Shown one piece after another: positions 33,712 through 47,500 of a stretch of 64,000 nucleotides of DNA. Under the pieces are notes generated by a model. That model saw only the letters and a program-made list of their open reading frames with translations. It was not told where the DNA came from and did no database searches. Numbering within the stretch: position 1 is the stretch's first letter; every line of letters starts with the position of its first letter. The DNA is from Anas platyrhynchos (taxonomy: Eukaryota; Chordata; Aves; Anseriformes; Anatidae). Both the position numbers and the translations under genes were made by a program. The stretch covers positions 5,933,501-5,997,500 of the forward strand of contig NC_092617.1 in the NCBI RefSeq assembly GCF_047663525.1, given 5' to 3'.

Positions 33712-35395
33712 GCTGGGGGGGGGGTGGGGGAGGGGGGGGTGGGGGGGGAGGGGAGGGGTGGGGGGGGTGGGGGAGGGGATGTGGGGGGTGGGGGGGGAGG
33801 GGCAAGGGCGGTTGGAGGGCATGGGGGGGGTGGGGGGGGGGTTGTGGGGGGGGTGTGGGGGGGTCTTAGGGGGGTGTGGGGGGGTGTGGGGGGGATTTAG
33901 GGGGTTATGGGGCAGCTATGGGGCAGCTATGGGGCAGAAAAGGGGGTTGTGGGGCAGATACAGGAGGTTATGGGGCAGCTATGGGGCGAGTTTGGGGGGT
34001 TTGGGGGCAGCTATGGGGCAGCTATGGGGCTGGTATGGGGAGATGTGGGGCAGATTTAGGGGGGTTATGGGGCAGCTATGGGGTGGATATGGGGAGATAT
34101 GGGGCAGATACAGGAGCTTATGGGGCAGATGTGGGGCAGATGTGGGGCAGATTTAGGGAGATATAGGGCAGAGTTTGGAGGTTATGGGGCAGATATGGGG
34201 CAGATGTGGGCAGATGTGGGGCAGCTACGGGGGCAAGTTTTGGGGGTTATGGGGTGGATATGGGGCAGATGTGGGGCTGGTATGGGGAGATGTGGGGCAG
34301 ATATGGGGAGATATGGGGCAGACATGGGGCAGATACAGGAGGTTATGGGGCAGCTATGGGGCGAGTTTGGGGGGTTTTGGGGCAGCTATGGGGCAGCTAT
34401 GGGGCTGGTATGGGGAGATGTGGGGCAGATTTAGGGGGGTTATAGGGTTATTTTGGAGGGGATATGGGGGGGTTATGGGGCGGATTTGGGGGTTATGGGG
34501 CAGCTATGGGGTGGATATGGGGAGATATGGGGCAGATACAGGAGGTTATGGGGCAGATGTGGGGCAGATATGGGGCAGATTTAGGGAGATATAGGGCAGA
34601 GTTTGGAGGTTATGGGGCAGATATGGGGCAGATGTGGGGAGATATGGGGCAGATGTGGGCAGATGTGGGGACATGTGGGGCAGACATGGGGCAGATGTAG
34701 GGGGATATGGGGTGGATTTGGGGGGTTATGGGGCAGCTATGGGGCAGCTATGGGGAGATGAGGGTCAGGAAAGGGGGTTATGGGGCAGATGTGGGGCAGA
34801 TACAGGAGGTTATGGGGCAGCTATGGGGCGAGTTTGGGGGGTTTGGGGGCAGCTATGGGGCAGCTATGGGGCTGGTATGGGGAGATGTGGGGCAGATTTA
34901 GGGGGGTTATAGGGTTATTTTGGAGGGGTTATGGGGGGGTTATGGGGTGGATTTGGGGGTTATGGGGCAGCTATGGGGTGGATATGGGGAGATATGGGGC
35001 AGCTATGGGGAGTTGTGGGGCAGATGTGGGGCAGATACAGGAGGTTATGGGGCAGATGTGGGGCAGATTTAGAGGGATTTGGGGCAGATTTGGGGGACTT
35101 ATGGGGCAGAAGTGGGGCAGCTATGGGGCAGAAGTGGGGCAGCTATGGGGCAGATTAAGGGGGATATGGGGCAGATTTAGGGGGGTTATGGGGCGGGTTT
35201 GGGATGGATATGGGGCATCTATGGGGCAGATGTGGGGCAGATATGGGGAGATGTGGGGCAGAAAAGGGGGTTATGGGGCAGATGTGGGGCAGCTATGGGG
35301 CAGATTTAGGGGGATATGGGGCAGATTTGGGGGACTTATGGGGCAGATGTGGGGCAGATGTGGGGCAGCTATGGGGCAGCCGCCCCCCGCCACCC
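33712..35395. repeat. G-rich flank and TATGGGGCAGATGTGG repeats (DCAF11-FITM1 intergenic)
   Basis: 33712-33900 is nearly pure G with T/A. 33900-35395 is units such as GGGGCAGATGTGGGGCAGAT and GGGGGTTATGGGGCAGCTAT, with a duplicated block (near 34300-34500 and 34790-34990). Any FITM1 promoter must lie here; no clear core element seen. Confidence 0.88.
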
Positions 35396-35466
35396 CCCAA
35401 CCCCACCCCACATCCCCCCACCCCCCTGCCCCACAGATGACGTCATCACTTGGGGGTCGCAGGGCC

Positions 35467-35472
35467 TTTATT
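35467..35472 (-). promoter_or_regulatory. DCAF11 poly(A) signal overlapping the stop codon
   Basis: AGC AAA TAA AGG: the hexamer AATAAA contains the TAA stop, so the 3'UTR would be only about 15-30 nt. It is the first signal after the WD40 domain; TGACGTCATCTGTGGGGC follows. Confidence 0.75.
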
Positions 35473-35572
35473 TGCTGTGGGGCAGGGGCGCTGTGGGGCG
35501 GCCGCCCCCGGCCTCGTCCTCGTCGTCCTCCTCCGGCTCCCGGTAGGCCCAGAGGCGCACGCTCCCGTCCCA
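35468..35572 (-). CDS. DCAF11: DCAF11 coding exon 13 (C-terminus)
   Basis: 105 nt, WDGSVRLWAYREPEEDDED then EAGGGRPTAPLPHSK-stop (TAA 35468-35470). The stop codon is inside an AATAAA poly(A) signal at 35467-35472. Confidence 0.96.
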   Translation of the reverse strand, partial: WDGSVRLWAYREPEEDDEDEAGGGRPTAPLPHSK

Positions 35573-38500
35573 CTGTGGGGCAGCCCCATAGATTCGTGCC
35601 CCATAGAGGCCAGAGCCATAGGGCCCAGACCCATAGAGGCCAGACCCATAGATTACACCCCATAGATCCCCAGCCCCATAGATACCAGCCCCATAGGTCC
35701 CAGACCCATAGATCCCAGCCCCATAGATTCCAGCCCCATAGATCCCAGCCCCATAGATTCCCAGCCCCATAGAGCCCCAGACCCATAGATCCCAGACCCA
35801 TAGATTCCCGGCTCCATAGAGCCCCAGACCCACAGATTCCAGCCCCATAGATCCCAGCCCCATAGATCCCAGCCCCATAGATTCCCAGCCCCATAGAGCC
35901 CCAGACCCATAGATCCCAGCCCCATAGATTCCCGGCTCCATAGAGCCCCAGACCCACAGATTCCAGCCCCATAGATCCCAGCCCCATAGAGCCCCAGACC
36001 CATAGAGCCCCAGCCCCATAGATCCGTGCCCCATAGAGCCCCAGACCCATAGATTCCAGACCCATAGGTTCCAGCCCCATAGATCCCAGCCCCATAGATT
36101 CCCAGCCCCATAGAGCCCCAGCCCCATAGATCCCAGCCCCATAGATCCCAGCCCCATAGATTCCCAGCCCCATAGAGCCCCAGACCCATAGATCCGTGCC
36201 CCATAGAGCCCCAGACCCACAGATTCCAGCCCCATAGATCCCAGCCCCATAGATTCCCAGCCCCATAGAGCCCCAGACCCATAGATCCGTGCCCCATAGA
36301 GCCCCAGACCCACAGATTCCACCCCATGCATCCCTCACCCCATAGATCCCAGACCCATAGGTTCCAGCCCCATAGGTTCCAGCCCCATAGATTCCAGCCC
36401 CATAGATCCCAGCCCCATAGATTCCCGGCTCCATAGAGCCCCAGCCCCACAGATTCCCTGCCCCATAGATTCCCAGCCCCATAGATTCCAGCCCCATAGA
36501 TCCCAGACCCATAGATCCCAGCCCCATAGATTCCCGGCTCCATAGAGCCCCAGACCCACAGATTCCAGCCCCATAGATCCCAGCCCCATAGAGCCCCAGA
36601 TCCATAGAGCCCCAGACCCATAGATCCCAGCCCCACAGATCCCCAGCCCCATAGATCCCAGCCCCATAGATCCCCACCCCATAGACCCCTCCCCATAGAA
36701 CCCCCACCCTATAGACCCCTGCCCCATAGATTCCCCGACCCCCTAGATCCCAGCCCCATAGGCCCCCCCCACCCCATAGACCCCCACCCCATAGATCCCA
36801 GCCCCACAGATCCCAGCCCCATAGATTCCCCACCCCATAGACCCCCACCCCACAGACACCCCCACCCCATAGACCTCTACCCCATAGAACCCCCACCCTA
36901 TAGACCCCTGCCCCATAGATTCCCTGACCCCATAGCTCCCAGCCCCATAGGCCCCCCCACCCCATAGATCCCCACCCCATATACCCCAGCCCCACAGATC
37001 CCAGCCCCATAGCTCCCCCCACCCCACATATTCCAGCCCCATAGATCCCCACCCCACAGACCCCCACCCCATAGATCCCCACACCATAGATTCCCAGCCC
37101 CATACATCCCCCCGCCCCATATATTCCAGCCCCATAGATCCCAGCCCCACAGATCCCAGCCCCATAGGCCCCCACCCCACAGACCCCCACCCCACAGACA
37201 CCCCCACCCCATAGACCCCCACCCCATAGATTCCCCACCCCATATACCCCAGCCCCATAGATCCCAGCCCCATAGACCCCAGCCCCATAGATTCCCCACC
37301 CCACATACCCCCACCCCATAGATTCCCCCACCCCATATACTCCAACCCCACAGACCCCCAGCCCCATAGATCCCAGCCCCACAGATCCCGAACCCCATAG
37401 ATCCCCACCCCATAGAACCCCCACCCTATAGACCCCTGCCCCATAGATCCTCCCACCCCATATACCCCTGCCCCATAGACCCCTCCCCCTAAGCCCCTCC
37501 CCCTCCCTTGAAGCCCCGCCCACCGAGGCGCTGGCGAGCTCCGCCCCCTGGGGGTGCCAGCAGACGTCCCGCACGCAGCCCCCGTGATTGGCCAAGCGCC
37601 GCACGGCCCGGCCAGTCAGAACGTCGTATACTGCGGGGTGGGGGGCGGGGTCACAGAGGCCACGCCCCCCTCCCTTAAACCACGCCCCCTCCCTTAAGCC
37701 ACGCCCCCTTTGGCTCCCCCCCCATTCATTCAATGGGGGCTAAGCCCCGCCCCCAGCCTTTAAGCCCCGCCCCCAGCCTCAAGCCACGCCCCCATTGGCC
37801 ACGCCCCCATCCCTTAGGCCACGCCCCTCCCCTAAGCCACGCCCCCTCCCTAAGCCACGCCCCCTTTGACCTCCCCCCATTCATTCAATTGGGGCTAAGC
37901 CACGCCCACAGCCCTTAAGCCACGCCCCCTCCCATAAGCCACGCCCCCTTTAAGCCACGCCCCCTCCCTTAAGCCCCGCCCCTTTTGACTCCCCCTACCC
38001 CACCCCATTGAATCTAAGCCCCGCCCCCAGCCTTTAAGCCCCGCCCCCTCCCCTAAGCCACGCCCCCTCCCTTAAGCCCCGCCCCCTTTAAGCCCCACCC
38101 CCCTTTAGGCCCCACCCCTCCAGACCACGCCCATTTAGGCCCCGCCCCCTTTTCCAGGCCCCGCCCCCTTTTTAAGCCCCGCCCCCTCCCCTAAGCCACG
38201 CCCCCTCCCTTAAGCCCCACCCCCTTTAGGCCCCGCCCCCTTAAGCCCCTCCCCCTTAAGCCCCGCCCCCTGGGACCCCACCCCCTTAAGCCCCACCCCC
38301 TCCAGACCACGCCCATTTAGGCCCCGCCCCCCTTTTAGGCTCCACCCCCTTTTCCAGGCCACACCCCCTTTTTCCAGCCCCGCCCCCTTTTCCAGGCCCC
38401 GCCCCCTTTTTTAGGCCCCGCCCCCTCCCCCCTTTACCCAGCACCGCCCCCGAGGCGCAGCCGGTGGCCAGGTGGCGCCCCCCGGCGGGGGCCAGGCGGC

Positions 38501-41500
38501 AGCGGATGAGGGTGTGCAGCACCGCGTGGCCCCGCAGCGTCACCAGCGAGCTGTCCCCCGGCAGCGGCGCCGTCCCCAGGGCTGCCCCAAAAAAATTTGG
38601 GGGTCAGGGGGGCCCACAGACCCCATAGGGACCTACAGGACCCCATAGGACCCCATAGAGACCCATAGAGGCCATAGGGCCCCATTGAGCCCCATAGCGC
38701 CCCATAGCAGCCTATAGGGCCCCATACACCCCATAGACCCCATAGTGCCCCATAGGGACCTATAGGACCCCATAGACCCCATAGAAACCTATAGGGACCC
38801 ATAGACCCCATAGAGGCCCCATAGACCCTATAGGGACCTATAGGACCCCATAGACCCCATAGGGACCCATAGGGACCCATAGCACCCCACAGACCCCATA
38901 GAGACCCCATAGGACCCATAGGGACCTATAGGGACCCCATAGAGACCCCATAGGACCCATAGGGCCCCATAGACCCCATATAGACCCCATAGAGACCCCA
39001 TAAGACCCATAGGGACCCATAGGGACCTATAGGGACCCATAGGACCCATAGAGACCCATAGGGACCCATGGAACCCATAGAGACCCCATAGGACCCATAG
39101 ACCCCATAGAGTCCCATAGTGCCCCATAGGACCCCATAGACCCCATAGGGCCCCATAGACCCTATAGGGACCCCATAGGACCCCATAGACCCCATAGGGC
39201 CCCATAGACCCTATAGGGACCCATGGAACCCATAGAGACCCCATAGGACCCATAGACCCCATAGAGACCCCATAGTGCCCCATAAGACCCCATAGACCCT
39301 ATAGGGACCCATAGACCCCATATAGACCCCATAGAGACCTATAGACCCCATAGACCCTATAGGGACCCATAGGGACCCATAGACCCCATAGGGACCTATA
39401 GGGCCCCATAGACCCCATAGAGCCCTATAGGGACCCATAGACACCATAGACCCCATAGGGACCTATAGGACCCATAGAGACCCCATAGAGACCTATAGAC
39501 CCCATAGACCCTATAGGGACCCATAGGGACCCATAGACCCCATAGGGACCTATAGGGACCCATAGGAACCCATAGGGCCTCTTAGACCCCATAGACCCCA
39601 TAGAGACCCCATAGACCCTATAGGGACCCATAGACCCCATAGAGACCCCATAGGACCCATAGAGACCCATAGGGACCCAAAATGACCCCATAGTGACCCA
39701 TAACCACCCCATAGTGACCCCCAACCACCCCAACCACCCCATAACCACCCCAAACCACCCCATAACCACCCCAAAACCACCCCATAGTGACCCATAACCA
39801 CCCCAAACCACCCCATAACCACCCCCAACCACCCTATAACCACCCCATTACCACCCCATAGTGACCCATAACCACCCCATAGTGACCCCAAACCACCCCA
39901 TAACCACCCCAAAACCACCCCAAAACCACCTCCAACCACCCCAAAACCACCTCCAACCGCCCCATAACCACCCCATAACTACCCCATAGGGACCCAAACC
40001 ACCCCAAACCCCCCCATAATGACCCATAACCACCCCATAGTGACCCATAACCACCCCAAACCACCCCATAACTACCCCATAGGGACCTCCAACCACCCCA
40101 AACCTCCTCCAACCACCCCATAACCACCCCAAACCACCCCAAACCACCCCAAAACCACCCCAAAACCACCCCATAGTGACCCATAACCACCCCAAAACCA
40201 CCCCAAACCACCCCATAACCACCCCATAACCACCTCCAACCACCCCATAGTGACCCCCAACCACCCTATAACCACCCCAAACCACCCCATAGTGACCCAT
40301 AACCACCCCGACCCCATAACCACCCCATAACCACCCCAAACCACCTCCAACCGCCCCAAAACCACCCCATAGTGACCCATAAACACCCCATAACCACCCC
40401 AAACCACCTCCAACCACCCCAAAACCACCTCCAACCGCCCCATAACCACCCCATAACCACCCCTGACCCCATAACCACCCCCCGGCCCCACATCTCACCC
40501 CTCCGTGGGGCGCGTTGCCAGCGGTAATCCCAACTCTGCCGGGCCACGGCTCGCCGGGCGGCCGCCAAAACCCCCGGCCCCGCCGGGCGCCGCAGATCCC
40601 AAAGTTTGGCCGTCTGGTCCTTGGAGTTGGTCACCAGGTAGCGCCCGTCACCCTACGGGGGGGGGTGACGTCATCGCTGAGGTCATCGGGGGGGAGTTGG
40701 GGGTCAACGGGGTGAGGAACGGCAAGTTTGGGGTCAATGGGGTGAAAAATGTCATATTTGGGGTCAATGGGGTGAGGAACGGCAAGTTTGGGGTCAATGG
40801 GGTGAAAAATGTCATATTTGGGGTCAACAGGGATGGTAGAACCATGAAAAATGTCATATTTGGGGTCAGTGGGGTCAATGGGGTGAGGAACATCAAAATT
40901 GGGGTCAATGGGGTGAAAAACGTCAAGATTGGGGTCATCATGGTCAACAGAACCATGAGAAACGTCATATTTGGGGTCAATGGGGTCAATGGGGTGAGGA
41001 ACATCAAAATTGGGGTCAATGGGGTGAAAAATGTCATATTTGGGGTCAATGGGGTGAAAAACGTCATATTTGGGGTCAATGGGGTGAGGAACGGCAAGTT
41101 TGGGGTCAATGGGGGGAAAAATGTCATATTTGGGGTCAATGGGGTGAAAAATGTCAAGATTGGGGTCAATGGGGTGAAAAACGTCGTATTTGGGGTCAAT
41201 GGGGTGAAGAACGTCAAGATTGGGGTCAATGGGATGAAAAACGTCAAGGTTGGGGTCAATGGGGTGAAAAACTTCAAAATTGGAGTCATCATAGTCAATA
41301 GAACCATGAGAAACGTCGTATTTGGGGTCAATGGGGTCAATGGGGTGAAAAACGTCAAGATTGGGGTCAATGGGGGTGGTAGAACCATGAGGAACATCAA
41401 AAATGGGGTCAATGGGTGAAAAATGTCAAGATTGGGGTCAAAAATGACGGTGGAATCATGGAGAATGTCATATTTGGGGTTAATGGGGTGAAAAATGTCA

Positions 41501-44500
41501 TATTTGGGGTCAATGGGGTCAATGGGGTGAGGAACATCAAAATTGGGGTCAATGGGGTGAAAAATGTCATATTTGGGGTCAATGGGGTGAAGAATATCAA
41601 GATTGGGGTCAATGGGGTGAAAAATGTCAAGATTGGGGTCAACGGGGTGAGGAATCATGAGGAACATCATAGTCCCCTCCCAGTGCCTCCCAGTCCTCCC
41701 AGTCCCCTCCCAGTATATCCCAGTATCCCCCAATCCCCTCCCAGTCCCTCCCAGTCCCCCCATATCCCCCCCATATCCCCCCAAATCCCCTCCCAGTCCC
41801 TCCCAGTCCCCCCATAACCCCTCCCAATCCCCTCCCAGTCCCTCCCAGTGCCTCCCAGTCCCTCCCAATCCCCTCCCAGTCCCCCCATATCCCCCCCAAT
41901 CCCCTCCCAATCCCCCCAAATCCCCTCCCAGTCCCTCCCAATCCCCTCCCAGCCCCTCCCAGCCCCTCCCAGTCCCCCCCAGTCCCCCCCAGTTCCCCAC
42001 CCGGGGGTGCAGGAAGGTGACCCCGTCGCGGTGCCCCGCCAGGACCCCCACGGGCTGGGGGCGCTCCTGGCTCAGGCAGCGCCGGTCCCAGGCCCGGCAG
42101 ACGGCGTCGTCCCCCCCCGACAGCAGGAGGTGGCCCCCGGCGTCCCCCAGCGCCACCGCGTTCACGTCGTCCTCGTGGGCGGGCACCTAGTTTGGGAGGA
42201 TTTGGGGCTTTTTGGCGATTTTTGGCGATTTTGGGCGATTTTGGGCGATTTTGGGCGATTTTTAGCATTTTTGGCGTTTTTTAGCGTTTTTTGGCGTTTT
42301 TTAGCGTTTTTTTGGCGTTTTTTTAGCATTTTTTGGTGCTTTTTTAGCTTTTTTTGGAGTTTTTTGATGCTTTTTTTAGCGTTTTTAGTGGTTTTTTTTT
42401 GCATTTTTAGCGTTTTTTTGCGTTTTTTTAGTGTTTTTTGGAGTTTTTTAGCATTTTTTGGCGTTTTTTAGCGTTTTTTTGGTGTTTTTTTTGCGTTTTT
42501 GATGCTTTTATAAAGCGTTTTTTAATGTTTTTTTTGGGGGCGTTTTTTGGCGTTTTTTTTGTGTGTGTGTTTTTTAGCGTTTTTTGGCGTTTTTTGGCGT
42601 TTTTAGTGTATTTTGGTGTTTTTTAGCGTTTTTTAGCGTTTTTTGTTTTTTTTTTTTTTAGCGTTTTTTAGTGGTTTTTTGGCTTTTTCTTTTTTTGGCG
42701 TTTTTGTGGTTTTTTGGGCTTTTTTTGGTGTTTTTTTATCGTTTTTTTTTTTGCTTTTTTTTTGGTGTTTTTGGTTCTTTTTGTCTTTCTTTTTACGTTT
42801 TTGGATTTTTGTGTTTTTTTGGGGGGGGTTAGGGGTTTTGGGGGTTTTGGGGGTTTTGGGGGGGTTTGGGGGTTTTGGGGGGTTTCGGGGGGGGTTGGGG
42901 GTTTTTTGGGGTTTTGGGGGTTTTGGAGGGTTTTGGTGTTTTTTGGTGTTTTGGGGGGTCCCCCCCCGACAGCAGCAGCTGCCCCCCGGCGTCCCCCAGC
43001 GCCACCGCGTTCACGTCGTCCTCGTGGGCGGGGACCTGGTTTGGGAGGATTTGGGGGGTTTTTGGTGATTTTTGGCGTTTTTAGCGTTTTTTGGCATTTT
43101 TTGGAGCTTTTTGGCTTTTTTTTGGCATTTTTTGGGTGCTTTTTGGCGCTTTTTTGGCTTTTTTTGCGGTTTTTTACACTTTTTTTTAGCGTTTTTTAGT
43201 GGTTTTTGGCGTTTTTTGCCGTTTTTTGGCGTTTTTTTTTTCCGTTTTTTAGCGTTTTTTTGGCGTTTTTTGGCGTTTTTTTGGTGTTTTTTGGCTTTTT
43301 TTAGCGTTTTTTAGTGATTATTTTTGCGTTTTTGGCTTTTTTTGGCGTTTTTTGGCGTTTTATGGCGTTTTTGCTGTTTTTTAGGATTTTTTTGCCGTTT
43401 TTTAGTGTTTTTTGGTGTTTTCTGGTGTTTTTAGGTGTTTTTAGACGTTTTGAGGGGTTTTGGGTGTTTTTTTTTTTGGCGTTTTTTTGTGGTTTTTTTT
43501 GGCAGCTTTTGGAGTTTTAGGTTGTTTTTTTTTGGCGTTTTATAGCGTTTTTTGGCGTTTTTTGGCGTTTTTTGGCTTTTTTTTTTTTGGTGGCTTTTGG
43601 AGTTTTTTGTTGTTTTTTTTTTTTTTTTTTGCGTTTTATGGCGTTTTTTGCCGTTTTTTAGCGTTTTTTGGCGTTTTGGGGGGTTTTGGGGGGTTTGGGG
43701 GCATTTGGGGGGGGTCACCACGACCCCATAACCATCTATGGGGCCACCGCCCCCCAAACACAATCTATGGGGCCACTGGGCGATCTATGGGGCCACCACC
43801 CCCCAACCATGATCTATGGGGCCACCACAACCCCATAACCATCTATGGGGCCACCTGGTCATCTATGGGGCCACCACCCCCCAACCACAATCTATGGGGC
43901 CAGCGGGCGATCTATGGGGCCACCCCACCCCATAACCATCTATGGGGCCACCACCCCCTCAACCACAATCTATGGGGCCACCACGACCCCATAACCCTCT
44001 ATGGGGCCACCGGGCGATCTATGGGGCCACCTCAACCCAACCATGATCTATGGGGCCACCCCACCCCATAACCATCTATAGGGCCACCACCCCCCAACCA
44101 CAATCTATGGGGCAAGCGGGCGATCTATGGGGCCACCCCACCCCATAACCATCTATGGGGCCACCACGACCCCATAACCATCTATGGGGCCACCAGAAGA
44201 TCTATGGGGCCACCACCCCCCAACCTTGATCTATGGGGCCACCATGACCCCATAACCATCTATGGGGCCACCTGGTCATCTATGGGGCCACCGCCCCCCA
44301 ACCTTGATCTATGGGGCCACCATGACCCCATAATGATCTATGGGGCCAGCGGGCGATCTATGGGGCCACCCCACCCCACAACCCCACCCCACAACCCCCC
44401 CCCCCGGCCGTGGGGCTGACCCGTAGGACGCGGCGCTGGGCCTCGCGGTCGTAGACGTAGACGCAGCCGTCGTTGGCGCCCCCCAGGACCTCGCGCCCGT

Positions 44501-47500
44501 CCGGCCCCACAGCCAGGGAGAAGACGGCGAAGCGGCGCTCCTCCGGCCTGTGGGGCGGCCCCATAAGTCCTCCAGGCCCCCCATAAGTCCTCCAGGCCCC
44601 CCATAAGTCCTCCAGGCTGCCCCATAAGTCCTCCAGGCCCCCCATAAGTCCTCCAGGCTGCCCCATTGACCTCCAACTTGACCTTTTGACCCCTACCTTG
44701 ACCCCTTGACCTCTACCTTGACCCCCTGACCTCTACCTTGACCTTTTGACCTCCAACTTGACCTTTTGACCCCTACCTTGACCCCTTGACCTCTACCTTG
44801 ACCCCCTGACCTCTACCTTGACCTTTTGACCTCCTACTTGACCTTTTGACCTCTACCTTGACCCATTGACCTTCAGGGACCTCCAACCCACCCCATTGAC
44901 CTCCGCCTTGACCCCTTGACCTCCACCTTGACCCCTTGACCTCCCCCCCGCCCCAGGCCCCACCTGAGGTCGAGCGCCGTGTGGTTGTCGCCGTCCCCGT
45001 AGATGTCGTAGACGTGGACTGGGGGGGGAAGGGGAGGGGCCAGGAGTGGGCGGGGCACTTTAAGCCCCTCCCCCTTCCCCCTTTAGCCCCTCCCCCTTCC
45101 CACAAGCCCCTCCCCCTTCCCATAAGCCCCTCCCCCTCCCCTTGACCCAACGCCGGGAGGTCAACGCCCTTGGGTCTTGACCTCTACCACCAAGCCCCAC
45201 CCCCTTCCCCAAGCCCCGCCCCCTTTCCCCAAGCCCCGCCCCCTCCCCACAAGCCCCGCCCCCTCCCCATAAGCCCCGCCCCCTCCCCCCTAAGCCCCGC
45301 CCCCCACTCACTGTAGTCGGACCAGCTGGAGTAGAGGCACTGGGAGGCGTCGGGGCTGAAGGCCACGTCCAGGATGCTCCAACCAACGTCGCGGCCCCGC
45401 GTCGAGCGCAGCAGCCGCAGGGCCCGGCCCCGGCACGTGTACACCCGCAGGGTCTGGTCTGGGGCACCGGGGGTCACGGCAAATCCCCAAATCCCCCCAA
45501 AATCCCAAAATCCCCAAAATCCCACAAAAATTCCCCAAAACACGGCTTTTTCCCCAGCAAAATGCCACTTCGCGCGCCCGAAATAGGCGTTTTCGCACCC
45601 AAAATACGCCAAAATGCACTTTTCTGGCTCCAAATGGAGCTTTTCCCACCCAAAATGGAGCTTTTCTCACCTAAAATACCCCAAAAAGCACTTTCTCCCA
45701 TCAAAATATCGCTTCGCGTGCCCAAAATCAGGATTTTCCCACCCAAAAGACCCCAAAATGCACTTTTCTGGCTCAAAGTTGAGGTTTTCCCACCCAAAAT
45801 CGCGTTTTTCTCACCCAAAATAACCTAAAATGCATTTTCCCCCGTCAAAATGCCACTTTGCACGCCCAAAATCAGGATTTTCCCACCCAAAATATGCCAA
45901 AATGCAATTTTCTGGCTCAAAGTTGAGCTTTTCCCACCCAAAACGGAGTTTTTCTCGCTCAAAATACCCCAAAAAGCACTTTCTCCCATCAAAATATCAC
46001 TTTGCATGCCCAAAATTGGGATTTTCCCACCCAAAATATGCCAAAATGCAATTTTCTGGCTCAAAGTTGAGCTTTTCCCACCCAAAACGGAGTTTTTCTC
46101 GCTCAAAATACCCCAAAAAGCACTTTCTCCCATCAAAATATTGCTTTGCATGCCCAAAATAGAGGTTTTTCACACCCAAAATACGCCAAAATGCACTTTT
46201 CTGACTCCAAGTTGAGCTTTTCCCATCCGAAATTGAGTTTTTCTCTTTCTCAAATAGCCCGAGATGGGCTTTTTCCAATCAAAATATTATTTGGTTGCCC
46301 AAAACCCTCCTCGTCCCACCCAAAATACCTAAAAAACCACCTTTTTTTCTAAAAATACCGCTTTTTACACCCTGAAACACCCCAAAATCCATTTTTCCTG
46401 CCAAATAGCCCCGTTTTCCTGCTAAATCCACCAATTTTCCTTCCCCAAAACACCCCTTTTCCTCCCCTTTTCCATCCAAACCACTTTTTCCCCTAAAAAC
46501 ACCCAAAACCCTTCTTTTTCACCCCAAACCCATTTCCTACCCCAAACCCCTCATTTCCCTTAAAAAAACATCCAAAAACCTCACTTTTCTCCCCCCAAAC
46601 CCTGCGTTTTTCTCCCCAAAACCCCTCCCTACACCCTCCACCCCATTTTTTTTCCCAAAAACCCCGTTTTTCGCCCCAAAACCTTGGCAGGCGGAGACGA
46701 AGAGCTCGCCGTCGTCGGAGAAGATGCCGCAGAACGCCTTCTGCGGGTAGGACTCCACCGCCGCCACGTGATTGGGCAGGAAGCTGGGGGGCGGGGACAG
46801 AGTGGGGGAGGGGCCTCGGGAAGCCCCGCCCACCGGCACCACCCCCAGGCCTCCAGGGGGTCAACGCAACGTCTCTATGGTCAACGTCTCTATGGTCAAC
46901 GTCTCTATGGTCATCCCAACATCTCTATGGTCAACGTCTCTATGGTCAACATCTCTATGGTCCTCCCAACGTCTCTATGGTCAACCCATCGTCTCTATGG
47001 TCAACCCAACAACTCTATGGTCAAGGTCTCTATGGTCAACGTCTCTATGATCAAGGTCTCTATGGTCAACTCAATGTCTCTATGGTCATGCCAACATCTC
47101 TATGGTCCTCCCAATGTCTCTATGGCCAACCCAGCGTCTCTATGGTCAACGTCTCTATGGTCAACATCTCTATGGTCATGCCAACTTCTCTATGGTCATC
47201 GTCTCTATGGCCAACCCAACGTCTCTATGGTCAATGTCTCTATGGTCAACATCTCTATGGTCATCCCAACGTCTCTATGGTCATTCTAAGTTCTCTATGG
47301 TCATCCCAACATCTCTATGGTCCTCCCAACGTCTCTATGGTCAATGTCTCTATGGTCAACGTCTCTATGGTCATCCCAACGTCTTTGTGGTCATCCCAAT
47401 GTCTCTATGGTCAACAACTCGATGGTCATCATCTCTATGGTCATCCTAACATCTTTATGGTCCTCCCAACATCTTTGTGGTCATCCCAATGTGTCTATGG

